A stretch of DNA of 64,000 nucleotides from Chitinophaga sancti (GTDB lineage Bacteria; Bacteroidota; Bacteroidia; Chitinophagales; Chitinophagaceae): assembly GCF_034087045.1 (NCBI RefSeq), contig NZ_CP139247.1, positions 1,426,001 through 1,490,000 on the forward strand, given 5' to 3'. This document shows positions 8,065 through 18,190 of the stretch, one piece after another; position 1 is the stretch's first letter, and the number at the start of each line of letters is the position of its first letter. A program made the position numbers and the translations under genes. Below the pieces are notes generated by a model, which was not told the origin of the DNA, ran no database searches, and saw nothing but the letters and a program-made list of their open reading frames with translations.

Positions 8065-9312
8065 ATGGATAGAAAAATAGAAAAGAAATACTGGTCAAAG
8101 AAAAGGATCTCCCTGGTAAGTGGAGGCGTAGTCGTAGCACTGTTGCTGATCTATAACCTGATCTTTGCCGATCACCGCTCGAAATTAAATGTAGAGAAGG
8201 ACAAGATTACTATTTCTAAAGTCACCCGGGGTACTTTCGATACATATATTGCTGTTACAGCAGTCGTATTACCTTTGAAGACCATACGTCTCGATGCAAT
8301 CGTAGGTGGGTACGTCAGTCAGAAATACCTGGAAGGTGGTAGTATGGTGAAAAGGGGAGATAGTATTCTCCGCCTTCAAAACCAGAATATGGAAATGGAG
8401 TTTGTAAACCATGAAACTGAAATATATCGCCTGATCAATGAACTGCAGAATACCCGGCAGACCCTGAAGCAGAACCGGTTTACAATGCAGCAGACCCTCA
8501 ATGAACTGGACTTTCAGATAGATCAGGCCAAGGATCTGTATGACAGAAATAAGCAGCTGGTCGATGAAAAAATCGTGGCCCGCCAGGATTATATTAAGTA
8601 TAAACTTGATTACGAAAGGCTGGTGAAACAAAAGCAGATTGAAATTGAAAGCCAGAAATTTCAGGAAGAGAATGCCAAAATCCAGATTGAAAGATTGGAA
8701 TCTACAATCTCCCGCACCCAGCGTAATCTTCAGATGATGAAAGATAATATGAACAACCTGGTATTGAAAGCGCCGATTGACGGACAGTTATCCTCAGTAG
8801 ATGCTGAAATAGGGGGGAGTATACAAGCTGGCCAGAACATCGGGCAGATTGACGATCTGAATGGTTTCAAAATGAGAGCCGAGGTAGATGAACACTATAT
8901 TTCAAGAGTATTCCCTGGCCTGAAAGCCAGCTTTGAATTCAATAACAAGAACTATGAACTTGTTATCATCAAAGTATATCCTGAGGTAAAAAACGGCCGA
9001 TTCAATGTAGACATGAAGTTTGACAAAGAAACTCCCGATGGCATCCGCAGGGGACAATCCTCTCCTATCCGCCTCGAATTAGGTAAATCTTCTGCAGCCC
9101 TGTTGCTGCCTGTAGGTGGTTTCTTCTCTGATACTGGTGGCAACTGGGTGTACGTTGTGGATAAAAGCGGTAAACGTGCTGTAAAGCGCAATATTTCCCT
9201 GGGCCAGAAAAATCCTCAGTTCTTTGAGATCCTCGAAGGATTGGAGGAAGGCGAACAGGTGATCACTTCATCCTATGAGAATTTTGGAGACAAAGAAGTA
9301 TTAGTATTTTAA
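8065..9312 (+). CDS. HlyD/MacA-family periplasmic adaptor subunit (first of two)
   Basis: A 415-aa membrane-fusion protein that would bridge the inner-membrane ABC permeases and a TolC channel. It has one N-terminal transmembrane anchor (about residues 15-32), a biotinyl-lipoyl half (YVSQKYLEGGSMVKRGD), and a long coiled-coil hairpin (about 110-230, rich in Gln/Glu/Leu). The second lipoyl half (LKAPIDGQLSSVDAEIGGSI) and a C-terminal beta-barrel follow. It is the first gene of the island, 19 bases before the first ATPase, and is probably controlled by the adjacent NtrC-like regulator. Confidence 0.9.
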   Translation: MDRKIEKKYWSKKRISLVSGGVVVALLLIYNLIFADHRSKLNVEKDKITISKVTRGTFDTYIAVTAVVLPLKTIRLDAIVGGYVSQKYLEGGSMVKRGDSILRLQNQNMEMEFVNHETEIYRLINELQNTRQTLKQNRFTMQQTLNELDFQIDQAKDLYDRNKQLVDEKIVARQDYIKYKLDYERLVKQKQIEIESQKFQEENAKIQIERLESTISRTQRNLQMMKDNMNNLVLKAPIDGQLSSVDAEIGGSIQAGQNIGQIDDLNGFKMRAEVDEHYISRVFPGLKASFEFNNKNYELVIIKVYPEVKNGRFNVDMKFDKETPDGIRRGQSSPIRLELGKSSAALLLPVGGFFSDTGGNWVYVVDKSGKRAVKRNISLGQKNPQFFEILEGLEEGEQVITSSYENFGDKEVLVF

Positions 9313-9331
9313 TATAATCAAAATAACATCA

Positions 9332-10021
9332 ATGATACGTACCGTTAATCTGCAAAAGATATTTACCACTGAAGAAATCGAGACTTCTGCACTCAATGGG
9401 ATCAACATGGAAGTAAAAGACGGTGAGTTTGTTGCTATCATGGGGCCATCAGGTTGTGGTAAGTCTACTTTATTGAATATCCTGGGGCTGCTGGATAATC
9501 CATCCGGTGGAGAGTATCACTTCTGGGATCATGAAGTGGCAAGAATGAGCGAAAGACAACGTGCCCAGTTGAGAAAAGGGTCTATTGGATTCGTATTCCA
9601 GAGCTTTAACCTCATCGATGAGCTGACTGTTTTTGAAAATGTGGAATTGCCGCTCCTGTACCTGAAAGTACCTGCCAGCGATCGTAAAAAGAAAGTGGAA
9701 GAAGTACTGGAACGTATGAACATCATGCACCGCCGTAACCACTTCCCGCAACAGTTATCTGGTGGTCAGCAACAGCGTGTGGCAATAGCGCGTGCTGTAG
9801 TGGCAAAGCCCAAAATGATACTGGCGGATGAGCCTACCGGTAACCTCGATTCTACGAATGGTGAAGAGGTAATGAAACTATTGCAGGAATTGAATGATGG
9901 AGGTACTACCATGATCATGGTAACGCACAGCCCTTATGATGCCGGATTTGCACATCGCGTGGTTAACCTGTTTGATGGTAAGGTAGTGACTGAAAACATC
10001 AAGGAGCAGTTTCACGTATAA
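9332..10021 (+). CDS. MacB/LolD-type ABC transporter ATP-binding protein
   Basis: A 229-aa nucleotide-binding subunit with all motifs intact: Walker [11 protein letters not shown]-loop [12 protein letters not shown], signature [14 protein letters not shown], Walker B plus D-loop [12 protein letters not shown], and the switch His in VTHS. This is the LolD/MacB class, which powers FtsX-type permeases by mechanotransmission. It would couple to the three permeases downstream. A short relic of another permease lies directly after it. Confidence 0.93.
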   Translation: MIRTVNLQKIFTTEEIETSALNGINMEVKDGEFVAIMGPSGCGKSTLLNILGLLDNPSGGEYHFWDHEVARMSERQRAQLRKGSIGFVFQSFNLIDELTVFENVELPLLYLKVPASDRKKKVEEVLERMNIMHRRNHFPQQLSGGQQQRVAIARAVVAKPKMILADEPTGNLDSTNGEEVMKLLQELNDGGTTMIMVTHSPYDAGFAHRVVNLFDGKVVTENIKEQFHV

Positions 10022-10051
10022 TAAACCATAATTGACATGCTTAAACATTAA

Positions 10052-10120
10052 TTCACCATTAGTTTTCAGTCAGTAAGAGCCGCATTGACTAACCCTGTGA
10101 AATCATTGAGAACTGAATAA
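10052..10120 (+). pseudogene. C-terminal relic of a deleted FtsX/MacB permease
   Basis: One frame reads FTISFQSVRAALTNP then VKSLRTE and a stop (22 residues), with an in-frame stop just before it. This matches the C-terminal ends of the three intact permeases here (FTISIQTIRTAFMNP and VKSIKTV in the third; NP-VKALRTE in the first). The rest of the gene is missing, so a fourth permease once followed the ATPase and was almost wholly deleted. Chance similarity is unlikely given the position and the exact C-terminal register. Confidence 0.75.
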
Positions 10121-10220
10121 AGATATTTAAGTCGTTACGTTTTAAAATGACAAGTTCAAAATGAAACCTGGGCCGGTATTGACCAGCCCTTCCTTTTACA
10201 AATTTATAAAACCGTTTGTT

Positions 10221-12560
10221 ATGATTAGGAGTTACATCAGGATCGCATTGCGCAACCTATGGCGTAATAAGTTATTCTCTGCGATCAATATTGGTGGGTT
10301 GGCAATTGGTATGGCGATTAGTTTTATGCTGATGCTATATGTGCTCTTCCAGTTTAGTTTTGATCAATTTCATAAGAATATAGATAATATTTACCAGGTA
10401 GTGACTGAGGATGCAGGTGTATGGACTACCCCAGTTCCACTGGCGTCTACGCTGGAGAAAACAATACCCGGGATCAAAACAACCTCCCGTGCAAGTTATT
10501 TCTACGCTCACCTGCTACAGGCAGGTGAAAACAGCATTAAGTTAACTGGCGGTTATGTGGATCCTCAATACCTGGATATTTTTAGTTTTCCGGTCATCAA
10601 TGGAAATGCAAAACCATTGAATGAGAAGAATGAAATTGTAGTGACCGCGAGCACCGCACATAAGTTATTCGGAAACACGAATCCCATTGGTCAGTTAGTA
10701 AAGCTGGATGCGCAGGATCCTCTGGTAGTAAGTGCAGTAGTGAATGATCCCCCTGCAAATTCTTCTATTCAGTTTGACTATTTGTGTAGCTGGTCGTTGT
10801 ATACTGCAAAAGAGCAATGGATTAAAGATAACACCTGGGGCAACTTTGGTATTATGACTTTTGTATTGCTGCAACCAAATGCATCGATCGCGACTGTTCA
10901 GGGCAAAGTAAAACATGTGCTGCAAGATGCAGGTAACAATAATATTAATACGACCCTTATGCTGCATGCGGCAAAGGATTGGAAATTATATAATACGATC
11001 AAAGATGGGAAAATCATTGGTGGGAACATTGAAACAGTACGCCTGTTTTTATTGCTCGCACTGGGTATTTTGCTGATTGCCTGTGTGAATTTTATGAACC
11101 TGAGCACCGCACAGGCAGAGCGTAGGGCTCGCGAAGTAGGGGTGCGGAAAGCGATTGGTGCTAACCGTAGCTTACTGATCTCTCAGTTTTTTGGGGAGTC
11201 TTTAATATTGGTAACACTGTCTACTGTATTGGCGTTATTGCTGTTGTGGATACTGCTGCCGGCATTCAATACTTTTGCAAATAGTGCGCTGAAATTAAGT
11301 AAAGCCCCCATGGTCTTCTGGGGTTCACTGCCTTGTTTCCTGCTGGTAACGGGATTACTGGCTGGTAGCTATCCGGCATTGTATCTTTCTTCCTTCAAAC
11401 CGATCAAAGTATTGAAAGGTAGTGTTACTAAAATAAAAGGTAATTTCTTATCCAGACAGGCTTTAGTCGTATTCCAGTTTGGATTGGCAGTAGTGCTCAT
11501 TATTACGACAATTGTCATTTACCGTCAGCTCTATTTTATCCAGCACAAACCGATTGGTTACGATCCCAAAGGGCTCGTGGATATAGAACTGGAAGGCAGA
11601 TTATATGATGGGTATGATGCTTTTAGAAATGCAGTAATTGCTTCAGGGGGGGCTGTAGAGGGCACAATTGTGAGTAACCAGATCACCAATGCAGGTAGTA
11701 CAACCTGGGGCCTTAAATGGCCGGGACAAGAGGCAGGAGAAGATCAGAAATCATTTGGTGTGATTGCTACTGCCGCAAATTTTGCCAGTACATTTAGTAT
11801 CCCTGTCTTACAGGGCAGAGACTTCTTATCCACTGCAGATTCTATGTCTATCATGGTGAATGAAACTGCATTGAAAGCAATGCACCTGAAGGACCCAATG
11901 GGACAGGTGATCACTTACAATGGACAGCGCCGTACGATTACTGCTGTAGTCAAAGATTTTGTATGGGAGACGTCTTATAAGCCTGCAACACCCATGATCT
12001 TCACGTATAATCCTGACTGGCGTGGTGTGATGACCTTTAAATTGAATCCAGCACTTTCTGTAAAGGCATCCATGGACAGACTGGAAAAAGTGTATCGTGA
12101 GATGAATCCGGACTATCCTTTCAATTATACTTTTGTAGATGACAGTTACCAGAAGAAATATGACAATGAAAGATTCCTGAGCAGGGCGATCAACATCTTT
12201 GCTTCGCTGGCTGTCATCATCAGTTGTCTTGGGTTGTTAGGCTTGTCAGTATTTGCTGCGGAACAGCGTAAGAAAGAAATTGGTATTCGTAAGGTCATGG
12301 GAGCAGGTGTGCAGCAAGTGATGTTGCTATTGTCAAAAGAGTTTCTGAAACCTGTATTAATCGCCATTCTCATCGCATCTCCAATCTCAGCTTATATCAT
12401 GAATAACTGGCTACAGCATTACACTTACCGTGTTGACATTGAGTGGTGGATGTTTGGCATAGCTGGATTGCTCGCTGTATTGATTGCATTGGCTACAGTA
12501 AGTATACAATCCTTCAGAGCTGCTAATATGAACCCTGTTAAAGCATTGAGAACAGAATGA
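10221..12560 (+). CDS. FtsX-family ABC transporter permease 1
   Basis: About 780 aa of the large Bacteroidota double-FtsX permease type: N-terminal transmembrane helix (IRIALRNLWRNKLFSAINI start), MacB-like periplasmic domain, three-helix FtsX core (residues ~285-420), a second periplasmic domain, and a second FtsX core at the C-terminus with the QRKKEIGIRKVMGA coupling motif. The ATG at 10221 places the SYIRIALRNLWRN motif at the N-terminus as in its paralogues. An upstream ATG at 10161 would add 20 residues. The gene overlaps the next permease by 4 bp (ATGA). The substrate is unknown and could be a lipid, lipoprotein or antimicrobial peptide. Confidence 0.9.
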   Translation: MIRSYIRIALRNLWRNKLFSAINIGGLAIGMAISFMLMLYVLFQFSFDQFHKNIDNIYQVVTEDAGVWTTPVPLASTLEKTIPGIKTTSRASYFYAHLLQAGENSIKLTGGYVDPQYLDIFSFPVINGNAKPLNEKNEIVVTASTAHKLFGNTNPIGQLVKLDAQDPLVVSAVVNDPPANSSIQFDYLCSWSLYTAKEQWIKDNTWGNFGIMTFVLLQPNASIATVQGKVKHVLQDAGNNNINTTLMLHAAKDWKLYNTIKDGKIIGGNIETVRLFLLLALGILLIACVNFMNLSTAQAERRAREVGVRKAIGANRSLLISQFFGESLILVTLSTVLALLLLWILLPAFNTFANSALKLSKAPMVFWGSLPCFLLVTGLLAGSYPALYLSSFKPIKVLKGSVTKIKGNFLSRQALVVFQFGLAVVLIITTIVIYRQLYFIQHKPIGYDPKGLVDIELEGRLYDGYDAFRNAVIASGGAVEGTIVSNQITNAGSTTWGLKWPGQEAGEDQKSFGVIATAANFASTFSIPVLQGRDFLSTADSMSIMVNETALKAMHLKDPMGQVITYNGQRRTITAVVKDFVWETSYKPATPMIFTYNPDWRGVMTFKLNPALSVKASMDRLEKVYREMNPDYPFNYTFVDDSYQKKYDNERFLSRAINIFASLAVIISCLGLLGLSVFAAEQRKKEIGIRKVMGAGVQQVMLLLSKEFLKPVLIAILIASPISAYIMNNWLQHYTYRVDIEWWMFGIAGLLAVLIALATVSIQSFRAANMNPVKALRTE

Positions 12561-14920
12561 GTTCTTATTTCAAAATAGCATTCCGTAATCTGGTTCGTCA
12601 TAAAACCTATGCAGGTATCAATATCGCTGGTCTGGCATTAGCTATGGCCGCATGTCTGCTTATTTACAGGATAGTGCATTTTGAAATGAGTTTTGACAAG
12701 TTTCATGCGGGTAAGGAAAGAATATACAGGGTCGTATCTGTGACGCAGCAATCAAATGGAACGGAATATTTTATGGGTGTGCCGTTTCCTGTGCCGGGTG
12801 CATTGCGAAAAGATTTTCCGCAGTTGGAAAATATAGGGGCCATCCGTCAGACAGATGGGGTGATCATCGTAGATGATAAGAAATTCAGAGAGCGGGATCG
12901 GGTGTATTATACTGAACCTTCTGTATTTGAAATATTAGGTTTCAAATGGCTGTATGGCAAACCTCGCGAGTCTTTGTCAGCTCCGGGTACAGGTGTAATA
13001 ACCAAAAGTATTGCAGTGAAATATTTTGGTAGCTGGGAGGCCGCAATAGGTAAAACCTTCAATCATAATAACGAGAGAATAATAAGGGTAACCGGCATTC
13101 TGGATGATATGCCTGCAAATACAGATTTCCCATTTAATGTGGCGATATCCTATGCCACTTTGCTACCACAACTAAAACAGGATGATTGGCTATCTGTAAA
13201 TGAAGCACATAGCGTGTTGGTAAAGCTGCCAGCCGGTATGGATATGGCACATGGTAACACCATGTTGTCCGACATGATCAATCGATATAAGCCGAAAGAA
13301 AACCGCAACGAGCAATTGCAGTTGCAGCCATTGTCAACTGTACATACAGATACACGCTTTCGCAATTATAATGCTGTTTTTAGCCTGCGCATGATCAGTG
13401 GATTGATAGTGGTAGGTCTGTTTTTATTGATTATAGGTAGTGTCAACTTTATAAATATTGCTACTGCACAGGCAGTGACCCGTTCGCGGGAAGTGGGTGT
13501 GCGCAAGGCATTGGGTGGTGGCAGAAAGCAATTAATAGGACAATTTCTGGCAGAAACATTTGTCATTACCTTTTTTGCATTGTTGTTAGGATTGTTAATT
13601 GGTAAATTATGTCTGCCTGAAGTATGCAGCATTATGCGGTTGCCAATGCTGGAATTATTTGATACAGGTTTGCTCTTCTTTATTGTTGGATTGTTAATAG
13701 CAGTAACGCTATTAGCTGGTGGTTATCCTGCCTTCATCATGTCAGGATTTAATCCGGTCACCGCACTAAAAGGTATTAAAATATCTGGTAGTCTTTCTCT
13801 CAGAAGAGTATTAGTGGTATTGCAGTTTGCGGTAGCGCAGATACTACTCATCTGTATGATGGTAGTGATGAGTCAGATGAAAAAGGTATTGCATGCGCCA
13901 TTGGGGTTTGATCAGAAAGCAGTGGTGACGGTATCTATACCAAAGGATAGTGTTTCTATACAGCAATTTGGATTTATCCGCAATCAACTGTTGCAATCAC
14001 AGGGAATTAAAAATGTAAGCTTCAGCTTTACACCCGCATCCAGTTATGGTGGTTGGTTTGGCAGATTACGATTCGAGGGGCGTACGCTGAATGATTTAAG
14101 TGTGGATTTAAAATTTGCTGACCAGTCATACGTCAATACTTATGGTATGCAACTGATCGCAGGTAATAACTATACATCTGCCGATACGGCCAATGGTTTT
14201 GTAGTGAACGAAACACTTGCTAAAACATTGGGATATCGTGAGCCTGCTGATATTGTTGGTAAGCGAATGGCATTCTCTGACGACCAGGTATCCGGGCCGA
14301 TTATAGGAGTAGTAAAGGACTTCAGGGCAAATAGTCTGAAAGAACCAGTCTCCCCGTTAGTATTGATGAATAATACTTCCAGGTATCGTACACTGAATGT
14401 AAAGATCGATCCGGATCAGATGCCGGAAGCGCTGGCAGCAATAGAAAAAACGTGTAAGACAGCATGGCCAAATTACCTGTATGAATATGAATTCATGGAT
14501 GATCTGTTGAAAGACTTTTACCAGGAAGAGATACAATTGTCTGCTTTGTATAAATTGTTTGCTTTTGTAGCGATGTTCATTTCATGTTTGGGTTTGTATG
14601 GACTGGTATCTTTGATGGTGGTACAGCGTAGAAAGGAAGTGGGAATTCGCAAAGTATTAGGTGCCTCTGTAATGGATGTACTGGTATTATTATCTAAGGA
14701 ATTCACGCTACTGGTGATCATTGGTTTTATCATTGCTGCTCCGCTGGCTGCTTATTTCATGCAGGGCTGGTTAGCTACTTTCAATGTTAGGATCGGTTTA
14801 CAGGCGAATCTATTTTTGCTCACTTTAGGAGGGGCTTTAGTCATTGCATGGATGACAGTGGGGATTCGCACTGTCAAAGCAGCACTGGCCAATCCGGCAA
14901 AAGCTATCAGAACTGAATAA
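12557..14920 (+). CDS. FtsX-family ABC transporter permease 2
   Basis: A 787-aa paralogue of the flanking permeases. The N-terminus is FKIAFRNLVRHKTYAGINIA, then a periplasmic domain and an FtsX core with AVTRSREVGVRKALGGGRKQ. A second periplasmic domain and a second FtsX core with VQRRKEVGIRKVLGAS follow, ending NPAKAIRTE. The start overlaps the previous stop as ATGA, indicating translational coupling. The three permeases are diverged from each other, so they may form alternative heterodimers with the two ATPases. Confidence 0.9.
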   Translation: MSSYFKIAFRNLVRHKTYAGINIAGLALAMAACLLIYRIVHFEMSFDKFHAGKERIYRVVSVTQQSNGTEYFMGVPFPVPGALRKDFPQLENIGAIRQTDGVIIVDDKKFRERDRVYYTEPSVFEILGFKWLYGKPRESLSAPGTGVITKSIAVKYFGSWEAAIGKTFNHNNERIIRVTGILDDMPANTDFPFNVAISYATLLPQLKQDDWLSVNEAHSVLVKLPAGMDMAHGNTMLSDMINRYKPKENRNEQLQLQPLSTVHTDTRFRNYNAVFSLRMISGLIVVGLFLLIIGSVNFINIATAQAVTRSREVGVRKALGGGRKQLIGQFLAETFVITFFALLLGLLIGKLCLPEVCSIMRLPMLELFDTGLLFFIVGLLIAVTLLAGGYPAFIMSGFNPVTALKGIKISGSLSLRRVLVVLQFAVAQILLICMMVVMSQMKKVLHAPLGFDQKAVVTVSIPKDSVSIQQFGFIRNQLLQSQGIKNVSFSFTPASSYGGWFGRLRFEGRTLNDLSVDLKFADQSYVNTYGMQLIAGNNYTSADTANGFVVNETLAKTLGYREPADIVGKRMAFSDDQVSGPIIGVVKDFRANSLKEPVSPLVLMNNTSRYRTLNVKIDPDQMPEALAAIEKTCKTAWPNYLYEYEFMDDLLKDFYQEEIQLSALYKLFAFVAMFISCLGLYGLVSLMVVQRRKEVGIRKVLGASVMDVLVLLSKEFTLLVIIGFIIAAPLAAYFMQGWLATFNVRIGLQANLFLLTLGGALVIAWMTVGIRTVKAALANPAKAIRTE

Positions 14921-14929
14921 ATTATTGGT

Positions 14930-17344
14930 ATGTTCTATAACTATATAAAAATAGGATGGCGCAACCTGATGCGTCAGAAAGTTTTTTCCGTGATCAATAT
15001 CACAGGAATGACGGTAGCGTTTTGTATTGCTTTTCTCCTGGGTATTGCGGCTTATTTTGAATGGTCTTACGATCAGTTTCATACAAATAAAAACAGCGTT
15101 TTACAGATCTATACTGCTGAAAGGATGGTGGATGGGAGTATACAGAACAACAGTAGTCAGTCCGCTCCATTTGGCCCTGCCATTGAGAAGGAGTGTTCTG
15201 CTGTACAATCGGCTACCCGTTTTGGATGGGACTATGAAGCTGTTTCTTATAAAGAAAGATCCCTGGACCTGCATGTTACTTTTGTAGATCCTTCTTTCCT
15301 CTCTATGTTTAGTTTTGCCCAGCTGGAAGGAGACAAAAATGCATTGCAGAAACCCAGTCAGATCCTTATTACGAAAAAGGCAGCAGACAAATTATTCCAG
15401 GGTGAATCACCTATTGGTAAGCTGGTGCAGATCAACATGAATAATCATCTGCAGCCATTTACCATTGCCGGTGTAATGGCAGATGTACCTCGCAACAGCA
15501 GCATCGGTTTTGAAGTGCTTTGCAGTTTTCAGAATATAATAGCAGGGCTGGAAGATCCTGATACCTGGGATAATCAATCCTACCAGGTATTTGCTCAACT
15601 GCGTCCTCATGCTACACCTGCTATGCTGGAACAGCAAATGAAAGCCGTGATCCATAAGTACAGGAACAATAAGCTGAGTAGCATGAAAGAGAATGGTGTA
15701 ACACCTGGTCCTGATGGGGAAATGTTGACGATGCGTACCTTACCATTATCAGATATGCATTTCAGAGAAGAGAGTAATACGGGAGGAGACATCAACCCAT
15801 TTTATCCATGGATGTTACTGATCATGGCGCTGTTGATTGTAGCTACTGCCAGCATCAATTTTATCAACCTGAGTATGGGCAGATCCTTTACCAGGGCAGG
15901 GGAAATTGGTTTGAGAAAAGCATTAGGCGCTGTACGTACACAACTCATCATGCAGTTTTGGTGTGAAGCACTGATCGTTTGCTGCATTGCTTTTATAGCC
16001 AGTCTGGCATTGGGCTTATTAGTTCTGCCATCTTTCAATCGTCTGTTCAGCTATCATCTGGACTTCTCTATTTTACTGAATGTAAGATTGATTAGCTGTA
16101 CCATTATTGCTTTCTTCTTTGTAACTATACTGGCAGGTGGTTATCCTGCCTGGTTAATAGCCCGCACCAACCTGATTGAAGTGCTGAAAGGCAAGATGAG
16201 TTTAGGTAAAAGTGGTTTTTTGAGAAATACACTTATCGTGGTTCAATTTGTAGTAGCGGTATTACTCATCAGTTCTACCGCAGTGCTCTGGCAACAGCTG
16301 CATTACCTCCGTACCCGGCCTATGGGCTTTGATACGGAGCAGGTGATCAGTATCCCTATGACGGGTAATGTAGATGCTACCAAGGTGCTTGCCCGTATGC
16401 AACAGCAATTAAATGGAGATCCACATGTTATTTCCAGCACGGCATCCTACATGAATCTGGGGGCCGGATTGGCAGGTGGTGAATCTACATGGAAAGTTGG
16501 TTTTAATTTCAAGGGGCATGAGGCAAAGACGGTATGGGTACCCGTGGAGTATGATTATTTGCAAACGTTAGGATTGCAACTGGTATCCGGAAGGGATTTC
16601 TCCAGGTCGTTTGGTGCGGACTCCAATACGGTTATTGTAAATGAAAAACTGGCGTCAGTATTGGGAGGAGGGAAGGATGTAGTAGGAGAGCACTTCGAAT
16701 TTGACGGGCAACAAATACAGATCATCGGAATCATAAAAGATTTTAACTTTAAATCTCTGCGCCAGGGGATTGGACCATTGGCTTTGAAACTGACACCATC
16801 ATTACAGGCAGCTGCTATATTTGTGAAAGTGAAATCCACAGACCTGCCTGGCGCTATGGCTGCTGTGGAAAGAGCATGGAAGGAGGTTGTGCCCCAAGGG
16901 GATTTTAAAGGTTCCTTCCTGAATGAAAATGTAAACCGGATGTACGAGGCAGAAGCCAGATTGGCTACCATCATTGTTTGTAGCGCCATACTGGCTATTC
17001 TCATCTCATGTATGGGCCTGTTTGCAGTAGCCGTACTGGTAATAGGGCAGCGGAATAAGGAGATTGGTATCCGCAAAGTAATGGGGGCTTCCGTAGGCAG
17101 CATCGTTGCCCTGCTGTCAGGAGGATTTTTAAAACTGGTGGCCATAGCCATCATGATCGCCACACCCATGGCCTGGTATATCATGAGTACCTGGTTACAG
17201 CATTTTGCTTATCGCATTCAGATTCAATGGTGGTTATTTGCCCTCGTTGGAATGGCGGCACTCATTATTGCATTTTTTACTATTAGTATACAAACGATCA
17301 GAACAGCATTCATGAATCCCGTAAAATCGATCAAAACAGTTTAA
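14930..17344 (+). CDS. FtsX-family ABC transporter permease 3
   Basis: An 804-aa paralogue with the same double-FtsX, double-periplasmic-domain layout: N-terminus YIKIGWRNLMRQKVFSVINI, first coupling motif TRAGEIGLRKALGAVRTQ, second GQRNKEIGIRKVMGASVGS, C-terminus NPVKSIKTV. It begins 9 bases after permease 2 and ends 4 bases before the second ATPase, so all are one operon. Together with the upstream relic it indicates tandem duplication and loss in this locus. Confidence 0.9.
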   Translation: MFYNYIKIGWRNLMRQKVFSVINITGMTVAFCIAFLLGIAAYFEWSYDQFHTNKNSVLQIYTAERMVDGSIQNNSSQSAPFGPAIEKECSAVQSATRFGWDYEAVSYKERSLDLHVTFVDPSFLSMFSFAQLEGDKNALQKPSQILITKKAADKLFQGESPIGKLVQINMNNHLQPFTIAGVMADVPRNSSIGFEVLCSFQNIIAGLEDPDTWDNQSYQVFAQLRPHATPAMLEQQMKAVIHKYRNNKLSSMKENGVTPGPDGEMLTMRTLPLSDMHFREESNTGGDINPFYPWMLLIMALLIVATASINFINLSMGRSFTRAGEIGLRKALGAVRTQLIMQFWCEALIVCCIAFIASLALGLLVLPSFNRLFSYHLDFSILLNVRLISCTIIAFFFVTILAGGYPAWLIARTNLIEVLKGKMSLGKSGFLRNTLIVVQFVVAVLLISSTAVLWQQLHYLRTRPMGFDTEQVISIPMTGNVDATKVLARMQQQLNGDPHVISSTASYMNLGAGLAGGESTWKVGFNFKGHEAKTVWVPVEYDYLQTLGLQLVSGRDFSRSFGADSNTVIVNEKLASVLGGGKDVVGEHFEFDGQQIQIIGIIKDFNFKSLRQGIGPLALKLTPSLQAAAIFVKVKSTDLPGAMAAVERAWKEVVPQGDFKGSFLNENVNRMYEAEARLATIIVCSAILAILISCMGLFAVAVLVIGQRNKEIGIRKVMGASVGSIVALLSGGFLKLVAIAIMIATPMAWYIMSTWLQHFAYRIQIQWWLFALVGMAALIIAFFTISIQTIRTAFMNPVKSIKTV

Positions 17345-17348
17345 AATA

Positions 17349-18011
17349 ATGATACAGCTAAAGCACATTTCAAAATATTATCCCGTAGGATTTGGCAAAA
17401 ATGAAATATTGAAAGATATTGACCTCACAATATTTGAAGGAGAGTTTGTATCCATTATGGGGCCTTCTGGTTCGGGGAAGTCTACGTTACTGCATATCCT
17501 CGGACTGTTGGAAGAGCCTTCACAGGGAGAATACCTATTCGAAGGAGAACCGGTACATAAGATGAATGAAAAGAAGCGTACCCAATTGCACCGGGGTTCC
17601 ATTGGGTTTGTGTTCCAGGCATATCACCTGATAGACGAATTGACCGTTTATGAAAACATAGAAACACCACTTTTATATAAAAACATTCCATCGGCAGAAA
17701 GAAAGAGCCGTGTAGCAGACGTACTTGACAGGTTTAATATTGTTGCAAAGAAGGATCTGTTTCCCAACCAGTTATCTGGTGGACAGCAACAGCTGGTAGG
17801 AATTGCCCGCGCTATTGTAGCTGAACCCAGGGTAATACTGGCGGACGAACCAACCGGTAATCTGCATTCTGATCAGGCCAAAGAAATCATGGAACTGTTC
17901 AAACAATTAAACCAAAAAGACAAGATCACCATTATACAGGTTACACACTCCGAGTTAAACGCAACCTATGGTCAGCGAATTATACAAATCCGCGACGGGA
18001 AAATCGCATAA
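17349..18011 (+). CDS. ABC transporter ATP-binding protein with altered signature and D-loop
   Basis: A 220-aa MacB/LolD-type ATPase. Walker [11 protein letters not shown]-loop [12 protein letters not shown] and Walker [10 protein letters not shown] are normal. The signature reads [14 protein letters not shown], where the first ATPase has [10 protein letters not shown]. The D-loop reads GNLHS, with His for the nearly invariant Asp. These changes may lower ATP turnover, so the protein may act as one degenerate half of an asymmetric pair with the first ATPase. It is the last gene before a very strong terminator hairpin. Confidence 0.88.
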   Translation: MIQLKHISKYYPVGFGKNEILKDIDLTIFEGEFVSIMGPSGSGKSTLLHILGLLEEPSQGEYLFEGEPVHKMNEKKRTQLHRGSIGFVFQAYHLIDELTVYENIETPLLYKNIPSAERKSRVADVLDRFNIVAKKDLFPNQLSGGQQQLVGIARAIVAEPRVILADEPTGNLHSDQAKEIMELFKQLNQKDKITIIQVTHSELNATYGQRIIQIRDGKIA

Positions 18012-18034
18012 TTGGGAGTTAATAATTTAATAAT

Positions 18035-18109
18035 CCGGTGTTTAAAGTCTTTTTGATGCAGCAAAATAGCCGTTTTGCCAGCTGCAGACTTTGAACGCCG
18101 GTTTTTTTG
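18035..18109 (+). terminator. Long terminator hairpin between the ABC genes and the TolC gene
   Basis: CCGGTGTTTAAAGTC (18035-18049) pairs with GACTTTGAACGCCGG (18087-18101) over 15 bp with two G-U pairs. TGCAGC / GCTGCA extends the stem inward after a 7-base bulge, and T7 follows. Its strength implies that the TolC-adaptor pair downstream is largely a separate unit or is attenuated. It also excludes a TolC start at 18107. Confidence 0.8.
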
Positions 18110-18175
18110 TACCGTAACGGGATCGTTTTTCAGGCTTTTATAAAGAAAATGTTTATGTTATCATTACAATTAGTA

Positions 18176-18183
18176 TATTTTTG
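18176..18183 (+). promoter_or_regulatory. -7-like element just before the TolC start
   Basis: TATTTTTG fits the Bacteroidota -7 consensus TAnnTTTG, but no TTG lies at the right distance upstream. If used, transcription would begin at about the start codon (18191), giving a leaderless mRNA. The support is weak. Confidence 0.25.
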
Positions 18184-18190
18184 GAATGTC

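Noticed and set aside
16555..17184. 209-aa minus-strand frame inside permease 3
   Set aside because: It is a shadow of the coding strand with low-complexity Met/Ile/Ala composition and no domain.
18107..18190. Longer TolC start at 18107
   Set aside because: The codon lies in the T-run of a strong terminator, and the longer form has no signal peptide at its start.
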